Source of the DNA: Arachis hypogaea
Taxonomy: Eukaryota > Streptophyta > Magnoliopsida > Fabales > Fabaceae
Direction of reading: 5' to 3'
DNA length: 64,000 bases
NCBI RefSeq assembly: GCF_003086295.3
Contig: NC_092050.1
Location: 146,946,699 to 147,010,698 of the forward strand
Translations under genes and position numbers: made by a program
In this document: positions 22,826 through 35,100 of the stretch, piece after piece
Layout of the letters: the number at the start of each line of letters is the position of its first letter
Position numbering within the stretch: position 1 is the first letter of the stretch
Notes under the pieces: model-generated
Seen by the model: only the letters and a program-made list of their open reading frames with translations
Told to the model about the DNA's origin: nothing
The model's database searches: none

Positions 22826-24498
22826 TTATTCATTCATTTCATTCCAAAGCTCAGCATTTTTCACCTTAGAGACACTTTGCAACACTTCAAAGGGAAGAAT
22901 GTCTCCCATAACAACTACCATTTTTGTTTCTAGATCCACCTTGTATGAGCTCACTCCTGTATCAATAATAGTTACAAATTAAAGTAAACAAAATAGAGAA
23001 CTTTAAGAAATTAACATTCAAATATGCATGGACAATGGTTTCAAAATCAATTTCAACTTGGTGAATCCTAAAATAAGATAATCCAATAGTGTAGATTTGA
23101 ATCATCATAGACTCTCATTCGAAATAATAATAATAATAAACCACAAAAATGTTCCAAAATAATGATCAAATATTGCTAAAAGTACCTTGTAAATTTGTTA
23201 GCCATAAAAACACCCTCAAAAATGTTTAAAATGCGATAAAAATACATAGCTGTTAATTATATATTCTCAAAAACACTTAAAAAAATAGATTTTGATATTA
23301 TTTTTTGTAAATAAATTATTAGAAAAGTAAGTAAATTTTTTTTCTAAAATTTAATAATTTTATACCAAGTGAATTTTTTTGTAATTTTTCGTCGATGGTA
23401 AAAAATAATTTTAAAAAAGAATCTGAAGATAGAACTTTAATTCAATTTTTTATATATATATTTGTAACTAATTATCTAAATATTTTTATAGAATTTTAAA
23501 TCAAGCACATAGATAGCTTGTTAAATATGAAAAGTCAATTGTCATTTACAAAAAATGATATTTTTTGTAATATTTTTCACATTTCAAAAAATTTTAAAAA
23601 TATTTTTATCGTTAATAAATTTTAAAAATAATTGGGTGATTTAATAATTAAAGGATACTTTTAGTAGTTTAGTCTAACTAGAGAAAAAGGAATGGCTAAC
23701 ATAGAGACAGAGTAAGCTATACCTAGCTATCTCCTCTGCTTAACATTTGACCTACAGAAACACAAGTTGGTTGAACTTCATATGAAACTTTGAAAGAACA
23801 CACACCAGAGAGAGAGACAGAGAAAGAAAAGTGTAAAAAGAAGCCTAACAGTTTCATTAAATTTTTTTTTTTTAACTTTTGAATGTGCTATGTTGTTTAG
23901 TTTAATCTTAAAATTTTCTTGTTCACGTAGTTATAATGACAAACTCTTAAAATTTTTATATTTATGTGGTCATTTATTAGTTAATAACAAACTCTTAAAA
24001 AATATTTTAATTTGCCACGAATAATTAGTCATTGTGCAGCTGGCCTGAAAATACCATGAAAACCAATAAAAAATTACTCACCTTCCAACTTTGAGATATG
24101 TTTCTCAACTTTTTTAGCGCATCCATAGCAATGCATAGATACCCTCAACATCACTATCTGAATATATATTATTTGGTCAAGAAAACAGAAATATATCACA
24201 TTAATTAATAATTATAATATTAAGAATAAGGGCATAATAAAAATGAAGGGACTTTAATTTAATTTACCACCTTTGGTTTCAATTGAAAAGCCAATGTCTG
24301 TTTTCCAGCGACAACATCCTTCAATCTTAGCTTATTATGATGACTATCATCAGTTGCAATCAATGGCTTTGCCTCAAACTCATCATCTTCATCATAATCC
24401 ATGGAGCTTATGCAGAAGCAAGAAGTGGTTGATGAAGCAGAAGAAGAAGAAGAAGAAGAAAAACAAAAAGTGTCTAGCATTTTACCTAGTTTCCCCAT
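22826..24498 (-). CDS. NAKR-like: Heavy-metal-associated domain protein, NaKR (sodium potassium root defective) type
   Basis: The gene has three exons: 24498-24268, 24157-24082 and 22956-22826, with GT/AG introns and agreeing phases, giving a 145-residue protein. Exon 1 encodes MGKLGKMLDTFC, a Ser/Cys-rich stretch, an acidic MDYDEDDEFEAKPLI segment and LKDVVAGKQTLAFQLKPK. Exon 2 holds the metal-binding loop MHCYGCAKKVEKHISKLEG, the M-x-C-x-x-C signature of HMA domains. Exon 3 completes the fold (VSSYKVDLETKMVVVMGDIL, then VLQSVSKVKNAELW) and ends NEMNE. There is no C-terminal CaaX box, so this is not an isoprenylated HIPP. In Arabidopsis NaKR1 is a phloem protein affecting sodium and potassium balance and FT transport; the family match is strong, the exact role here is inferred. 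Confidence 0.92.
23175..23665. mobile_element. Possible MITE in intron 2 of the NaKR-type gene
   Basis: CTAAAAGTACCTTGTAAA at the left and GGATACTTTTAGTAG at the right form imperfect inverted termini of an approximately 490-bp AT-rich block inside the large intron. Inner pairing is weak and no target duplication was resolved. Confidence 0.35.
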
Positions 24499-24571
24499 TA
24501 TTATTTGAGAGGCAAATTTAGTTGCAAGAAGAAGAGCCTCTCATACAGAGGAGGGTAGTGATGAGAGTGTG

Positions 24572-24577
24572 TTTATA
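24572..24577 (-). promoter_or_regulatory. Probable TATA box of the NaKR-type gene
   Basis: The minus strand reads TATAAA (in ATCTATAAACAC), 74 bases upstream of the ATG. That spacing leaves room for a short 5' UTR of about 45 nt. Confidence 0.5.
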
Positions 24578-24689
24578 GATACGTCAAGAGGGGAGTGGAG
24601 AAGACATGGAACCTCTAAGGTCAAACTTTTATTGGGGGAATAGATAAAAAGCTAGCACACTACCCAATAAATTTCTACTGCAAAAAATA

Positions 24690-24830
24690 GATTTGGATCC
24701 TCTAAATTTTAAATTTGTACTTTAAAAGGTAAACTTTTATTTTTGAATGGTTTCTCTCTCATATTTATTATTGGTGAGAGATTATATTTTATTCTCTAAA
24801 GTGAAATTCAAACTTTAGAGAATCCAAATC
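24690..24830. mobile_element. Foldback MITE upstream of the NaKR-type gene
   Basis: GATTTGGATCCTCTAAA at the left pairs with TTTAGAGAATCCAAATC at the right, and the arms extend about 65-70 bp inward. It sits roughly 115-250 bp upstream of the inferred TATA box, so it lies in the proximal promoter. A second short hairpin with arms AATGGATCCTCTC and GAGAGGATCCATT follows at 24855-24897. Confidence 0.6.
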
Positions 24831-25583
24831 CAGAAATAACAATTGAAAATGAGAAATGGATCCTCTCCATTTTTTTTAACAATTGAGAGGATCCATTCCC
24901 GATATATGAGAACTCTTCCTCGCATTTAAAAGAGAAATTGAGACTAAATTATATCTTTATAGTAATTTGTATTTAAGTATTATATTTAATTTAAAAATAA
25001 ATATAAAAATTGAATAGTAAATTTAAAATTTAAAAAGTTAAATAAGAGTATTTTTTTAAAAAAATATTATTAAAATTTTAATATTTAATCTTAAAAATTT
25101 TAATTCTCTTTGTTCTTATTTTTTAAAAGTACTGAAGAGATTGCTCCAAAACTGAAATTTTAGTTTTAGTTTTTAATCATTAAATACAATACTAAATTTT
25201 AGTCTCTCAATTTCTAAAAACAAACACTACCTTAATTTTTATAGAATAATGAGAATAGATACAATTTTTAATATTATAATTAATAGAAAATTTAAGTCTT
25301 TAATTTTAATAAATATAAAATTTATATTTTACAAACATCTTTTTAATTGATAATATCTTAGAAGAACACATGTTAGTTAGTTTTTTTTATTATTAAGTTT
25401 TGGTAAGATATGATATCTAATCATTTTTTTTTATTTTTTATCTGTTTATAACATTTTATATCAGTCATTATAAATGTTTTTAGAGTATAAATTAGATATA
25501 TTTTTTAAAATATATACATTTTTTTCATTTTTATTTCAAATTGTGTTAGACCTTATTTAATTAGACAGATAAGGCAAAAATAT

Positions 25584-25876
<293 letters not shown>

Positions 25877-26409
25877 AAATAATATTAGATGATCAACACA
25901 TCTTTTTTAAAATTTTTGTCTTAAATTTAAATCAACTAACCGATTTTCTACTTTTTTATTTTCCTTCCTAAAAGCCCTCCTTTGACAATTCCTTTGTATC
26001 TTATCTCTAAAATCAATTACTACCTTGTAATAGGAGACAAAATGAATATATATAAATTTCCAGCCATGTAGTAATATATAAATTTTCAATCATGTAAATA
26101 AAAAATTAGTCACTAAATTAATTACTCGTATAAAATATATGTTAAAATATAAAGTATAATATTAAAAATAATTTAATATATATATATATATATAATTAAT
26201 TTAATAACTTATTTTGTAGGTACATATAATACTTTTTATAAATGTTATACAGAGAATAAAGAACATTAACAATGCACACATAGAGATTGTCATGTGACGA
26301 GCCACCAAACAACTGACCAAACCAAAACAAGGATTTAGGTGTATTAGGATGACATCAAAATATCAAACACTGTTCACTCAACAAAATTACATAATATTGT
26401 ATTATATTA

Positions 26410-27415
26410 GAGTAAAGTATCGTTTTTGTCTTCAACATTTGGGATAAGTCCTAAAGTTGTCTCTAACGTTTCAATCGTCCTATTTAAGTCCCTAACGTTT
26501 CAAAATTGACTCAATGTTGTCCTGCCGTTAGGGATCCGTTAACAGAATTGGCGACAAAACAAAATTGATATGATTTTGAAACGTTAGAGATTTAAATAGG
26601 ACGAAAACGTTGGGGACAAAAACGATACATAGAAATAAATTTTAATTTTATTCTTCAATAATATCAATTTTTTACTATACATAGTATTCAATTATTTTTT
26701 AATCACATCTAAGTAAATTACAGTTAATCACATTATTTTCATTCTAAATAAATTAATTTTTTTATAATTTTATTCTTAAAGTAATGTAATTTTTTTATAA
26801 ATAAATAAATTTTACACTTTCATTCTAAATAATGTAATTTTATTTTTATTACTTAATCACATTACTTATATTTTTTTTTTTATAATTTTACACTTTCATT
26901 CTAAATAAATTAAATTTTTTATTATTTTACGCTTAAAGTAATGTAATTTTTTTATAAATAAATAAATTTTATACTTTCATTATAAATAATGTAATTTTAC
27001 TTTCATTACTTAATCATATTATTTATAATTTTTTTTATAATTTTACACTTTCATTCTAATCACATTACATTATTTATTTAGAATGAAAGTAATATGACTA
27101 AGTGTAATTTACTTAGATGTGATTAAAAAATAATTGAATACTATGTACAGTAAAAAATTGATATTATTAAAAGATAAAATTAAAATTTATTTCTATGTAT
27201 TGTTTTTGTCCCAACGTTTTCGTCCTATTTAAGTCCCGAACGTTTCAAAATCGTCTCAATTTTGTCCTGCCGTCAATTCTGTTAATGGATCCCTAACGGC
27301 AAAACAACATTGAGTCAAAAACTTTGAGTCAATTCTGTTAAATAGGACGATTGAAATGTTAGTGATAACTTTAGGACTTATCCCGAACGTTGGGAACAAA
27401 AACGATACTTTATTC
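26410..27415. mobile_element. 1-kb foldback element with about 500-bp arms
   Basis: The left end GAGTAAAGTATCGTTTTTGT matches the reverse complement of the right end, and pairing continues through nearly the whole element. Left segments such as CCTAACGTTTCAAAATTGAC and TCACATCTAAGTAAATTACA recur inverted on the right. It is flanked by ATTATATTA (26401-26409) and GTTATATTA (27416-27424), matching at 8 of 9 positions. That suggests a Mutator-like origin. The centre has tandem AT-rich units with ATTCTAAATAA and AATGTAATTTT. No coding sequence. Confidence 0.8.
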
Positions 27416-27424
27416 GTTATATTA

Positions 27425-29434
27425 TTATTGTATCACTCACAATGCAACTCGCAAATTTAATTATTGTGAAAATTTGGAAGTGGGCATGCCTATAATTGAT
27501 TTATTAAAATTAAAATGTGATTCTTGTGACTAAAAATTACGGGTGTATTTTGTTTGTATTTTTATTTTTTATTTTTTAGATATTTTATTATTTTTATTTT
27601 TTCAAAATTTTGAAAATTAAAAATAAAAACGCAAATCAAGCAGACAATGAACTGGTGAATGGGCTTGAAATGAACAAATTTTGCTAAAACAATAATCCCA
27701 CAAAAGGCAGAACAAGTTACAATTACAAGGGTTCATAAAAAGGGTGAAACATGGTTTGAGAATTGTGTCTAGGTGACTATATAAATAAATATATTTTAGC
27801 AAATGGAAGAAACATGATGGGGTATGAAAAGAGGAGAAACATGAAACATGGACTCACATGATGAAAAGAAGGGATAAGCAGAAGAAGAAACAAAACATGC
27901 ACCACAGATCAAGAACTAGTAATGACAAACTTTATCTTTAAATGTGATGAAGCTTAGCCAAACTTGGAGGAAAGGAATATATATAAGGATACTCTTATGT
28001 AAAATCAATATACGATGATAATGACATTTTCATATTTTTACTATTCATTTTACCACAAACAAAAAATGAGATGAGGTTTAAACATAAATAATTAGTGGTG
28101 AAAATGAGAACATATAATCATAAACCTATGTTGAAAGAATCCAAATCTCTTGTTACATTATACCCAAACTAATTAATTACATAATAATGGGAAAATAACT
28201 ATATATATATAGGAAAAGCCTAGGGACAACAATTTTATTGAATTTTGGCCAGCATGTAACCAGCAGAGAAAGGTGAATCATTAGATAAAATCTCACATCA
28301 ATTTCACACCATTAAATCATCATTGATGACTATTTAATGGCTACCAATCACAAAAATTGCTTATCCCCTAGCATTGCTCATATATATATATATCAAGCCT
28401 GCTTTCTTTTTTTTTTCGTTGGTCTAAATTACAATTTTCTAAAAATCCGTTGAACTTTTACTAATCTAGTTCAAGTCGCGATAATTTGTACAGTTTCACA
28501 GTTTAATTATTATTAAATATAGACCTAATTTAAATGAAGCCTAACTAGATACCCTATATGAAACATAACTTTTTTTTTCATATAGAAAACAAGGAGTGCT
28601 ACAACATGTACAATACTTTAAAATAAGAGTTCAATTAGAAAGTTAATTTATTTCAGCTACAGTATTAACAGATTTTTGAAATTATTTTTTATTCTAAATT
28701 CTAAACATTAAATTTTAAATTTTAAATCTTAAATTTTAAATTCTAAACCCTAACTCTAAACCTTAAATCCTCCAAAAAATGAGAATTAACAAAATATTTT
28801 ATAAAAACATTGACTACTATTAACTAACTAAAAGTTAATTCTTTATATTTATCCGTAAGTTAATGTTTTTTTTTCCCAGCAAATATGCATGATATATAAA
28901 GACAAATAAACATATATTTTCAAAAATTTAACAAAAACCAAGAAGAAGAAAATAAAATAAAAAGATAAAATAAAAAAGAGAGGATTTAATGTACTTAATG
29001 GTTGTATAAAAGAATTTCCGAGAAAAAATAACAAGTATGGTATCAGTTACATCAAATAAGCCAAAGACAAAGAAATAGGCCAAGGACATAATAAGGTACT
29101 TCGACTGTAATGCAAAGATTGAAAAGTAAATACATGAGAAAAATCAATGGCATATTCAGGACTTTTGATAGGCAAAGCTAAGCATGCCACAAATTTCTTA
29201 AAGTGTTAATATATTATACTATATTAGCTACCTAAAGATAATGCTGGTGATACAATGTAAATTATCGCCATATACCAACAATAGCACAGTTGAGTAGTTG
29301 AATAATAAGTGACCCATTACTATTCAACTAAACACTTAGTGTATAAATACTTTTTGACCTAAGATTCATTAGAAAATGTAGTTGATTGAGAAGAGAAAAA
29401 AATATGCATTATTATTGGCTCTTTCCTGAGATAT
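27425..29434. other. Intergenic DNA apart from the MITE at 28212-28379
   Basis: No gene is recognised. A degenerate run of AAATTCTAAACCCTAA-like units occurs at about 28690-28765. Confidence 0.45.
28212..28379. mobile_element. Mutator-type MITE
   Basis: The 168-bp element has termini GGAAAAGCCTAGGGACAA and TTATCCCCTAGCATTGCTC (inverted and imperfect) and is flanked by ATATATATA on both sides (28203-28211 and 28380-28388). That would be a 9-bp duplication, although the TA-rich setting weakens the point. It resembles the AhMITE type known from peanut; I cannot verify the family without a search. Confidence 0.6.
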
Positions 29435-29450
29435 AATATTGTTATATAGA

Positions 29451-29576
29451 TTTTTTTTTTTTTTGGTTTCCCACGGTATCCCCCAACCCGACAGGCCAAG
29501 GACTAATCCGTCGCGGTACTGAGCTCCATTTAAGGGTTTGCCGCTGGCCAATGAGTTGCTGCATGCACAAGGCGGG
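29451..29576 (-). mobile_element. SINE (minus strand, 5'-truncated)
   Basis: A 126-bp insertion is flanked by a direct repeat AATATTGTTATATAGA (29435-29450 and 29577-29592). Its left edge is a run of T, which is the poly(A) tail on the minus strand. The body is GC-rich and includes, on the minus strand, ACGGATTAGTCCTTGGCCTG and GTCGGGTTGGGGGATACCGT, phrases I recognise from legume SINEs. The tRNA-like head with A and B boxes is not recognisable. It depended on L1-type machinery encoded elsewhere. Confidence 0.8.
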
Positions 29577-30288
29577 AATATTGTTATATAGATAAACATG
29601 ATTTTTTTTACATAAGTGTAAACACTAATTAATTTCTTTCATAGTTTTATTTATGTGTCAGTTTTTTTTTACCAATATTAAAAGACTAAAACGTACGTTA
29701 ATTCTTTAATTAAATGTCTTAAATTTGAGTCTTAAAAGTAGGGAAAAAATGTACGGCTAAAAGAATTTTGTTTCTTTTATAAGAACTCAATTAATTAGTA
29801 AAATTCTTAGTACCAAATGTAAATACTGAGAGTTCATTAGGAAAAAAAAATCTATTGATATGGTTAAAAATATTATAATGCGTAAAAAATACTATATGAC
29901 CATTAGAATTTATTATTTTTTTAATCATTATTCATCTATCAACTCAATTTTTTTAGTTTAATTTTTTTAGTCTGGAAAAATAACTATTTGTATCTACGAA
30001 TTTTGTGAATACCGACAAAAGTATCCGTCAAAGAAAAAAATTAAGGTTGTACCGATGAAAGATGGGTTTCGTACCACAAAAATATCCAAATCTTAATTTT
30101 TTGTTAACTTTTTAATAGAATATCCAAATTACTCCTACCCTTTATCTTCAACCTCAACTCCACACCATCTCTTTCTCCCCAAATTCCAACGTCTCCAGCT
30201 CCTCCGCCTTCCAGAAACAACCCCTCTGTTACCACCCCCGCCACTTCATCACCGCCGCCCTCACCAACCCACCCTCAGCCTGCCGCCA

Positions 30289-30537
30289 ATGAAATCACCA
30301 CAATTCCCTCTTCCTCTGTCCCCAATGCCATCGAAGATCCTATGTTGTCAGTGTCTCCGCCATGTTCTCGGATCTCGGGTCTCACCTCTTCAGCTCTCTC
30401 CTAAGCTTTCCGAAAGACTTGGCGTTAAGGTTTGGCTCAAAAGGGAGGACTTGCAAGATGATGATTTGGACGATGACTCTGACGCTATTGTTCCCATGGC
30501 TCGTTCCATAAGCATCAACAACCGCACCTATATATGA
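30289..30537 (+). pseudogene. Captured chimeric fragment with threonine dehydratase similarity
   Basis: An open frame of 82 codons contains SPLQLSPKLSERLGVKVWLK followed by REDLQ. This is the N-terminal part of plant biosynthetic threonine dehydratase, up to just before the pyridoxal-phosphate lysine, which follows REDLQ by a few residues in the enzyme. After REDLQ the sequence changes to an acidic DDDLDDDSDAIVPMARSIS stretch of another, unrecognised origin. It is a chimera inside a Pack-MULE, so a complete enzyme is not encoded. Downstream sequence to about 30790 is also GC-rich and could be further captured exons. Confidence 0.65.
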
Positions 30538-30909
30538 TCCCAAAGCTCATCTTCCACTTCCTCAACGATTACTGTTGCTCTCCTCAGCCCTTGCCCTTGC
30601 TAGAGGAGCTCTCCTTCCATGACAAAAATCGTCATAGCTCCATTGAACGACATTCCATCTCCAACGAGCCACACCAGCAGGAACTTTTTCTTCTCCTCCT
30701 CCTACAAAGGCCTTGACGAACGCAAACTTTGAGTCGATGCCCTAATCATCGATTCTATCTCTGTCTCCAATCCCTATCCTCGCATTCGAAGGTAATTTGC
30801 ATTTTCATTCCAATATTCGTACAATAGATTTGAATTAATTGTGCCTTACATTTAAGTCTTGTATTATTTTTTTTTTGGAGTCTCTAGAGACATTGGAATT
30901 TTGGGAGGA

Positions 30910-33271
30910 TGATGCCAGGGCATTTTGACCAGTTTCACTGACCTTTTCTTTACTGTTTTAGGGTAGTTTCATGCATTTTCTTAGGAAATAAGCAAGTTTT
31001 AGGTGGAATTTCACTTACATCTTGATTTAAGCATACATTGTGCACTTTACATGATTTCATGGGAATTTTGTATGAATTAGATGACAAATTGGATGATGCA
31101 TGTCTCATGATGTAGATTAGAACTTTGATGCACTTTATTGCTTGATTTCAGGATAAAGGAAGCAAGAAAGAACCACGTTAGCAGCCACGTTAGTCTAACT
31201 AACGTGACCACTAACGTGGAATGGGAGCTACCTTGCAACGCTAATGAGAAAAGTAATCGCCAATAACGTCCTCGAAGCCATCATAGCCCACGTTAAGAGT
31301 CACGTTAACTAAGTTAACGTGAACTCTAACGTGGAAGAAAGAAAGTGGAGCCAACGTTAGTGACACTCACCTTTGTCACTAACGTTGGACCAAGCTCATA
31401 TTGGCCACGTTAGCTTCCACGTTAACTTAGTTAACGTGGACTCTAACGTTGGGAAGCAAAAGAATGGCCAACGTTAGTGACACTCACCATTGTCACTAAC
31501 ATTGGACTAAGCCACCTTGAGCTACGTTAACTCCCACGTTAACTTAGTTAACATGGAAGTTAACGTAGAGAAAGCAAACAATCGCCAACGTTAGTGACAC
31601 TCACCTTTGTCACTAACGTTGGAATGAGCCACAATGAGCCACTATGAGCTACGTTAACTCCCACGTTAACTTAGTTAACGTGGAAGCTAACGTTGAGGAT
31701 AGGATGATGAGCTAACGTTAGTGACACTCACATTTGTCACTAACGTTGGAGATGGCTATCATTATCACGTTAGAAGCCACGTTAACTTAGTTAACGTGGA
31801 CTCTAACGTGGGAAGTAGGGGCACCTTGGAATGTTAGTGACAAAGATAAGTGTCATTAACGTTCTCGAAGAATTGGCAAGCCTACGTTAAGAGCCACGTT
31901 AACTAAGTTAACGTGAACTCTAGCGTAGGGGGAGGGAGGACTCTCAACGTTATTGGAAAAGGTGAGTCCCAATAACGTGTGCGAAGGATCAAGAGGCAAC
32001 GTTAGTGGTCACGTTGATGCCACTAACGTTGAAGTTAACATGGATCATCCCTGGGTGAGGAACGTTAGTGAAAAAGGTGATTGTCACTAACGTTCTCGAA
32101 CCCACACTCTCACTTAACGTTAACACCACTAACGTCCTGAGCTAAAGATCCTGCCTACTTCACACTTTCTCTCTGCAAGTAAAGCTAAGCCCACTGCGGA
32201 AGATAACTGCTTCAAACTCAAGATCCAAAGGCCCATATCCAAGACTTGAAGAATCAACTAGAAGATCAGAAGAGTAATATATATAGGGGTAGTTTTGAAT
32301 TAGAAAAGAGCTTTTTGGGGGAGTTGGAAATTGGAGAACTACTCTCTGTATAATTTTACTTTCTCTGCACTTCTAGTTTTACTTTTCATAATGTATTTTT
32401 CATCTTTGTTTTCGATTTCCAGAGCTATGAACAACTAAACCCCTTTCATTGGGTTAGGGAGCTCTGTTGTAATTTGATGGATCAATATTAGTTTTCATTA
32501 TTCTTCTTCTATCTTTTCTCTTGATTTTACTAGAAAGCTTTCAATCTTCATCCAATTGGATAGTTATCTTGGAAAAGAAGCTATTCATACTTGGATCTCT
32601 TCTGAACCTTGGAAGAGGAATGAAGAGATCATGCTAGAAATGCTTTCTCATGTTGGACCAAATTAGGGTTGGATGGATATGGTGACTATAATTCTACCAA
32701 CACTTGATTTGGGAATGCATGTGGTATAATCAGTGACCATACTTCATCTCTTCTCATGAGCAATTGACCAAGGAATTGGCTATTGATCAAGATTTGAGAG
32801 ATTGAATTACAAGGAATTGTAATTCGATCACTTAAGATTGCCAAGGAGATCAATGAACGCATTGATTGAGGAAGAGATGAAAATGAACTTGATCCGGAGA
32901 ATGCAACATCTCCTAAGCCCAATGAATTCCCCATTTCTGATCTTACCCATTCTCTTTAATTTCTGTAATTTACTTTTATGAGCATCTTCCCCATTCCCAT
33001 TTAAGATTCTGTAATTTACTTTCCGCCATTTACATTCAGCTCTTTATTTCCAGCAATTTACATTTTCTGCTATTTACTTTCCCGCCATTTAATTTTCTGC
33101 AAATCTCAAATCAAATTCTGCTTCGCTCAACTAGAACATTCCTCTAATTAAAGTTGCTTGACCAATCAATCCCTGTGGGATTCGACCTCACTCTACTGTG
33201 AGTTTTTACTTGACGACAATTCGGTATACTTGCCGAAGGAAAATTGTTGAGAGACAAGTTTCCGTGCATCA
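30910..33271 (+). mobile_element. Solo LTR of a large LTR retrotransposon
   Basis: It begins TGATGCCAGGG and ends CCGTGCATCA, so the termini form TGATGC...GCATCA. It is flanked by a perfect 5-bp duplication GAGGA (30905-30909 and 33272-33276). No internal retrotransposon genes are present, so this is a solo LTR left by recombination between two LTRs. The near-end phrases GGGATTCGACCTCACTCTAC and CTTGACGACAATTCGG are of a type common in Arachis Ty3-gypsy LTRs. A TATATATAGGGG near 32278 may be its TATA element. The frame at 32686-32934 is not a gene. Confidence 0.9.
31179..32140. repeat. Array of ACGTTA-type palindromes within the solo LTR
   Basis: Two alternating units repeat many times. One is AACGTTAGTGACACTCACC with GTCACTAACGTTGG, which forms a hairpin with arms CCAACGTTAGTGAC. 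The other is CCACGTTAACTTAGTTAACG, a near-perfect palindrome. Units recur every 100-140 bp with drift. Confidence 0.85.
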
Positions 33272-34119
33272 GAGGAAGAGATGGCGTGGAGTTGAGGTCG
33301 AAGATAAAGGATTGGGGTAATTTAAGTATTCTATTAAAAAGTCAACACAAATTTAGGATTTGAATATTTTTACCATATGAAACTTATCTTTTATGAGTAT
33401 AATATTAGTTTTTTTTATGGATATTTTTGTCAATGTTTACAAAATCTATGGATACAAATAATTATTTAACATATTTTATTTCATATATTTAAATATTGAT
33501 AATTAACTGATAGCAAAAAAATAATAAATTTTGATAGTTGTCGTGCGTAAATGCAAAAGGACAAATATATAGAATATAAGTAACTCAGACACACATTGAT
33601 GAGGATTGAATTAAGCTGTTAAGTTCTTTGTATTCACTTCAAACATATCACACTCCCAAATGGGACATTTTGCATTATTGGGCACCATGAAAAAAAAAAA
33701 AAAAGTGGTTCGGGTTCCTCAAATTATTGAATCATTGAATATAATTTTGTTAAATATAATAATGAAGGGTCTATTTTATTACCATCTACACAGAGGTTGG
33801 TCCATGTGACAGTGGTGGTGGGAACCTTTTCAAAGGAAGAAGAATGGGGAATTTTGAATAACAAAAGCTAAGAGCTAATAAGGGATAAGGCTCATGTCAG
33901 GATTTTGTTTTAATTTGTCAGTCACATGAGTTTTGCTTATGAAAAAGGTTAAAAAAACAAAAGCATAGGTTATATGTATTGTGAAGTTTATTATGTTATG
34001 TGATTATACAACAAACAAAGGAAAAAGTGCATGGTTTCACGGTTACATCACAAGGAATGGTAGGAGCATAACACTTTTGTTTCCGCATTTTAATTAGCTA
34101 GACCAAACATTTTGCAATA

Positions 34120-34120
<1 letters not shown>

Positions 34121-34193
<73 letters not shown>
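34121..34193. repeat. TA microsatellite
   Basis: About 36 TA units at 34121-34193. The rest of 33468-34490 is AT-rich without a gene. Confidence 0.9.
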
Positions 34194-34199
<6 letters not shown>

Positions 34200-34492
34200 G
34201 TGATTCTAGTATGAACATGTTTCAATGATATGATAGTTATATAAGTGTTATTAAAACTAAAGTTAATTTTTTTTATATTTTGATAATATTTTTATTTTTT
34301 AAATTAAAAAATATTATTAAATAATAAAAAAGTTATTTATTTTAATTTTTAATAATATTTTTTAAAATATACTATAATCACTATAGTTATCGTATATAAC
34401 GTTATCATTCTAGAATACACCATATTTTATATATATTGCATTGCAATAATGGCATTTCTCATGAAACACCCATGTTGAATTTAACATTAGAA

Positions 34493-35100
34493 TGTGTTCG
34501 GTTGCTCGCTGGTATCAGATGTCGGTCGGGCGGTTTGTCGAGAACAATTAGGAGGTGTGAGGTATCTGGATTTGGGTACGTGCTTTGCGAGGAGAAATGC
34601 GACCACGATCGTCGGTGGGTCGGCGAGTAGGGCTACCTGTAAGGATACTTCGATGTCAAAGTAAGTGTTCGTACGATGAGACGACTAATTAGGGTAAAAG
34701 ATAACGTACTTTGGGAAGGGTAGGTCCCTTCTTTTTTATACCTTGTACTCAGGTGGACCCTTTTGCTTGGACCTATTTGTCTGGAAGCTTCCACCAACTG
34801 TCCAGGCCTTTACCAGGAGGTGATGTGACGCATGGATCACTTTGTCGAAAGACCCGTCGGGCCAGTAGTCCACATAATGGATTTCTGGCCCTAATTGGGT
34901 TGGACCAGAACAGTGCCCCCAACGCGGCAAGCTGTGAGAATCGTGGTTGGCGCGTTCGTCTTACTCGTGTTTTCTCATGCACATGTCTTCCCCTGCTCGT
35001 AACTCCGTTTGCGGGATTCACGCCTCTGGTGCGCGTGAGTTGCCCCCAACTGTTACTTAGGGCGTCATTTCGGTTTTCGTGCTTGGGGCATTAAATGCCT
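34493..35100 (-). repeat. Probable 3' LTR of Ty3-gypsy element A
   Basis: Composition changes sharply at TGTGTTCGGTTGCTC from AT-rich flank to GC-balanced sequence that lacks coding potential and precedes the antisense ORF of element A. As A runs on the minus strand, its 3' LTR should lie here. The partner LTR has been lost, so the inner boundary (given as about 35100) is a guess and no target duplication can be tested. Confidence 0.45.

Larger units (their letters stand above)
29976..33467. mobile_element. Pack-MULE-like element, interrupted by a solo LTR
   Basis: Long inverted repeats of about 190 bp lie at about 29976-30170 and 33277-33467. The left end reads AAATAACTATTTGTATC, and the right end is the complement of AAATAATTATTTGTATCC. 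The arms share phrases such as TTTATCTTCAACCTCAACTC. Between them is GC-rich exon-like sequence with a threonine-dehydratase fragment. No transposase is present. The target duplication could not be resolved. An LTR (30910-33271) has inserted into the interior. Confidence 0.7.

Noticed and set aside
28690..28765. AACCCTAA-like units suggestive of telomeric repeats
   Set aside because: Too few and too degenerate (TAAATTCTAAACCCTAAC); not a (TTTAGGG)n array.
31179..32140. Regular hairpin repeats that resemble a CRISPR array
   Set aside because: Units drift in length and sequence, spacers are not unique, and the array lies inside a plant solo LTR with a GAGGA target duplication.
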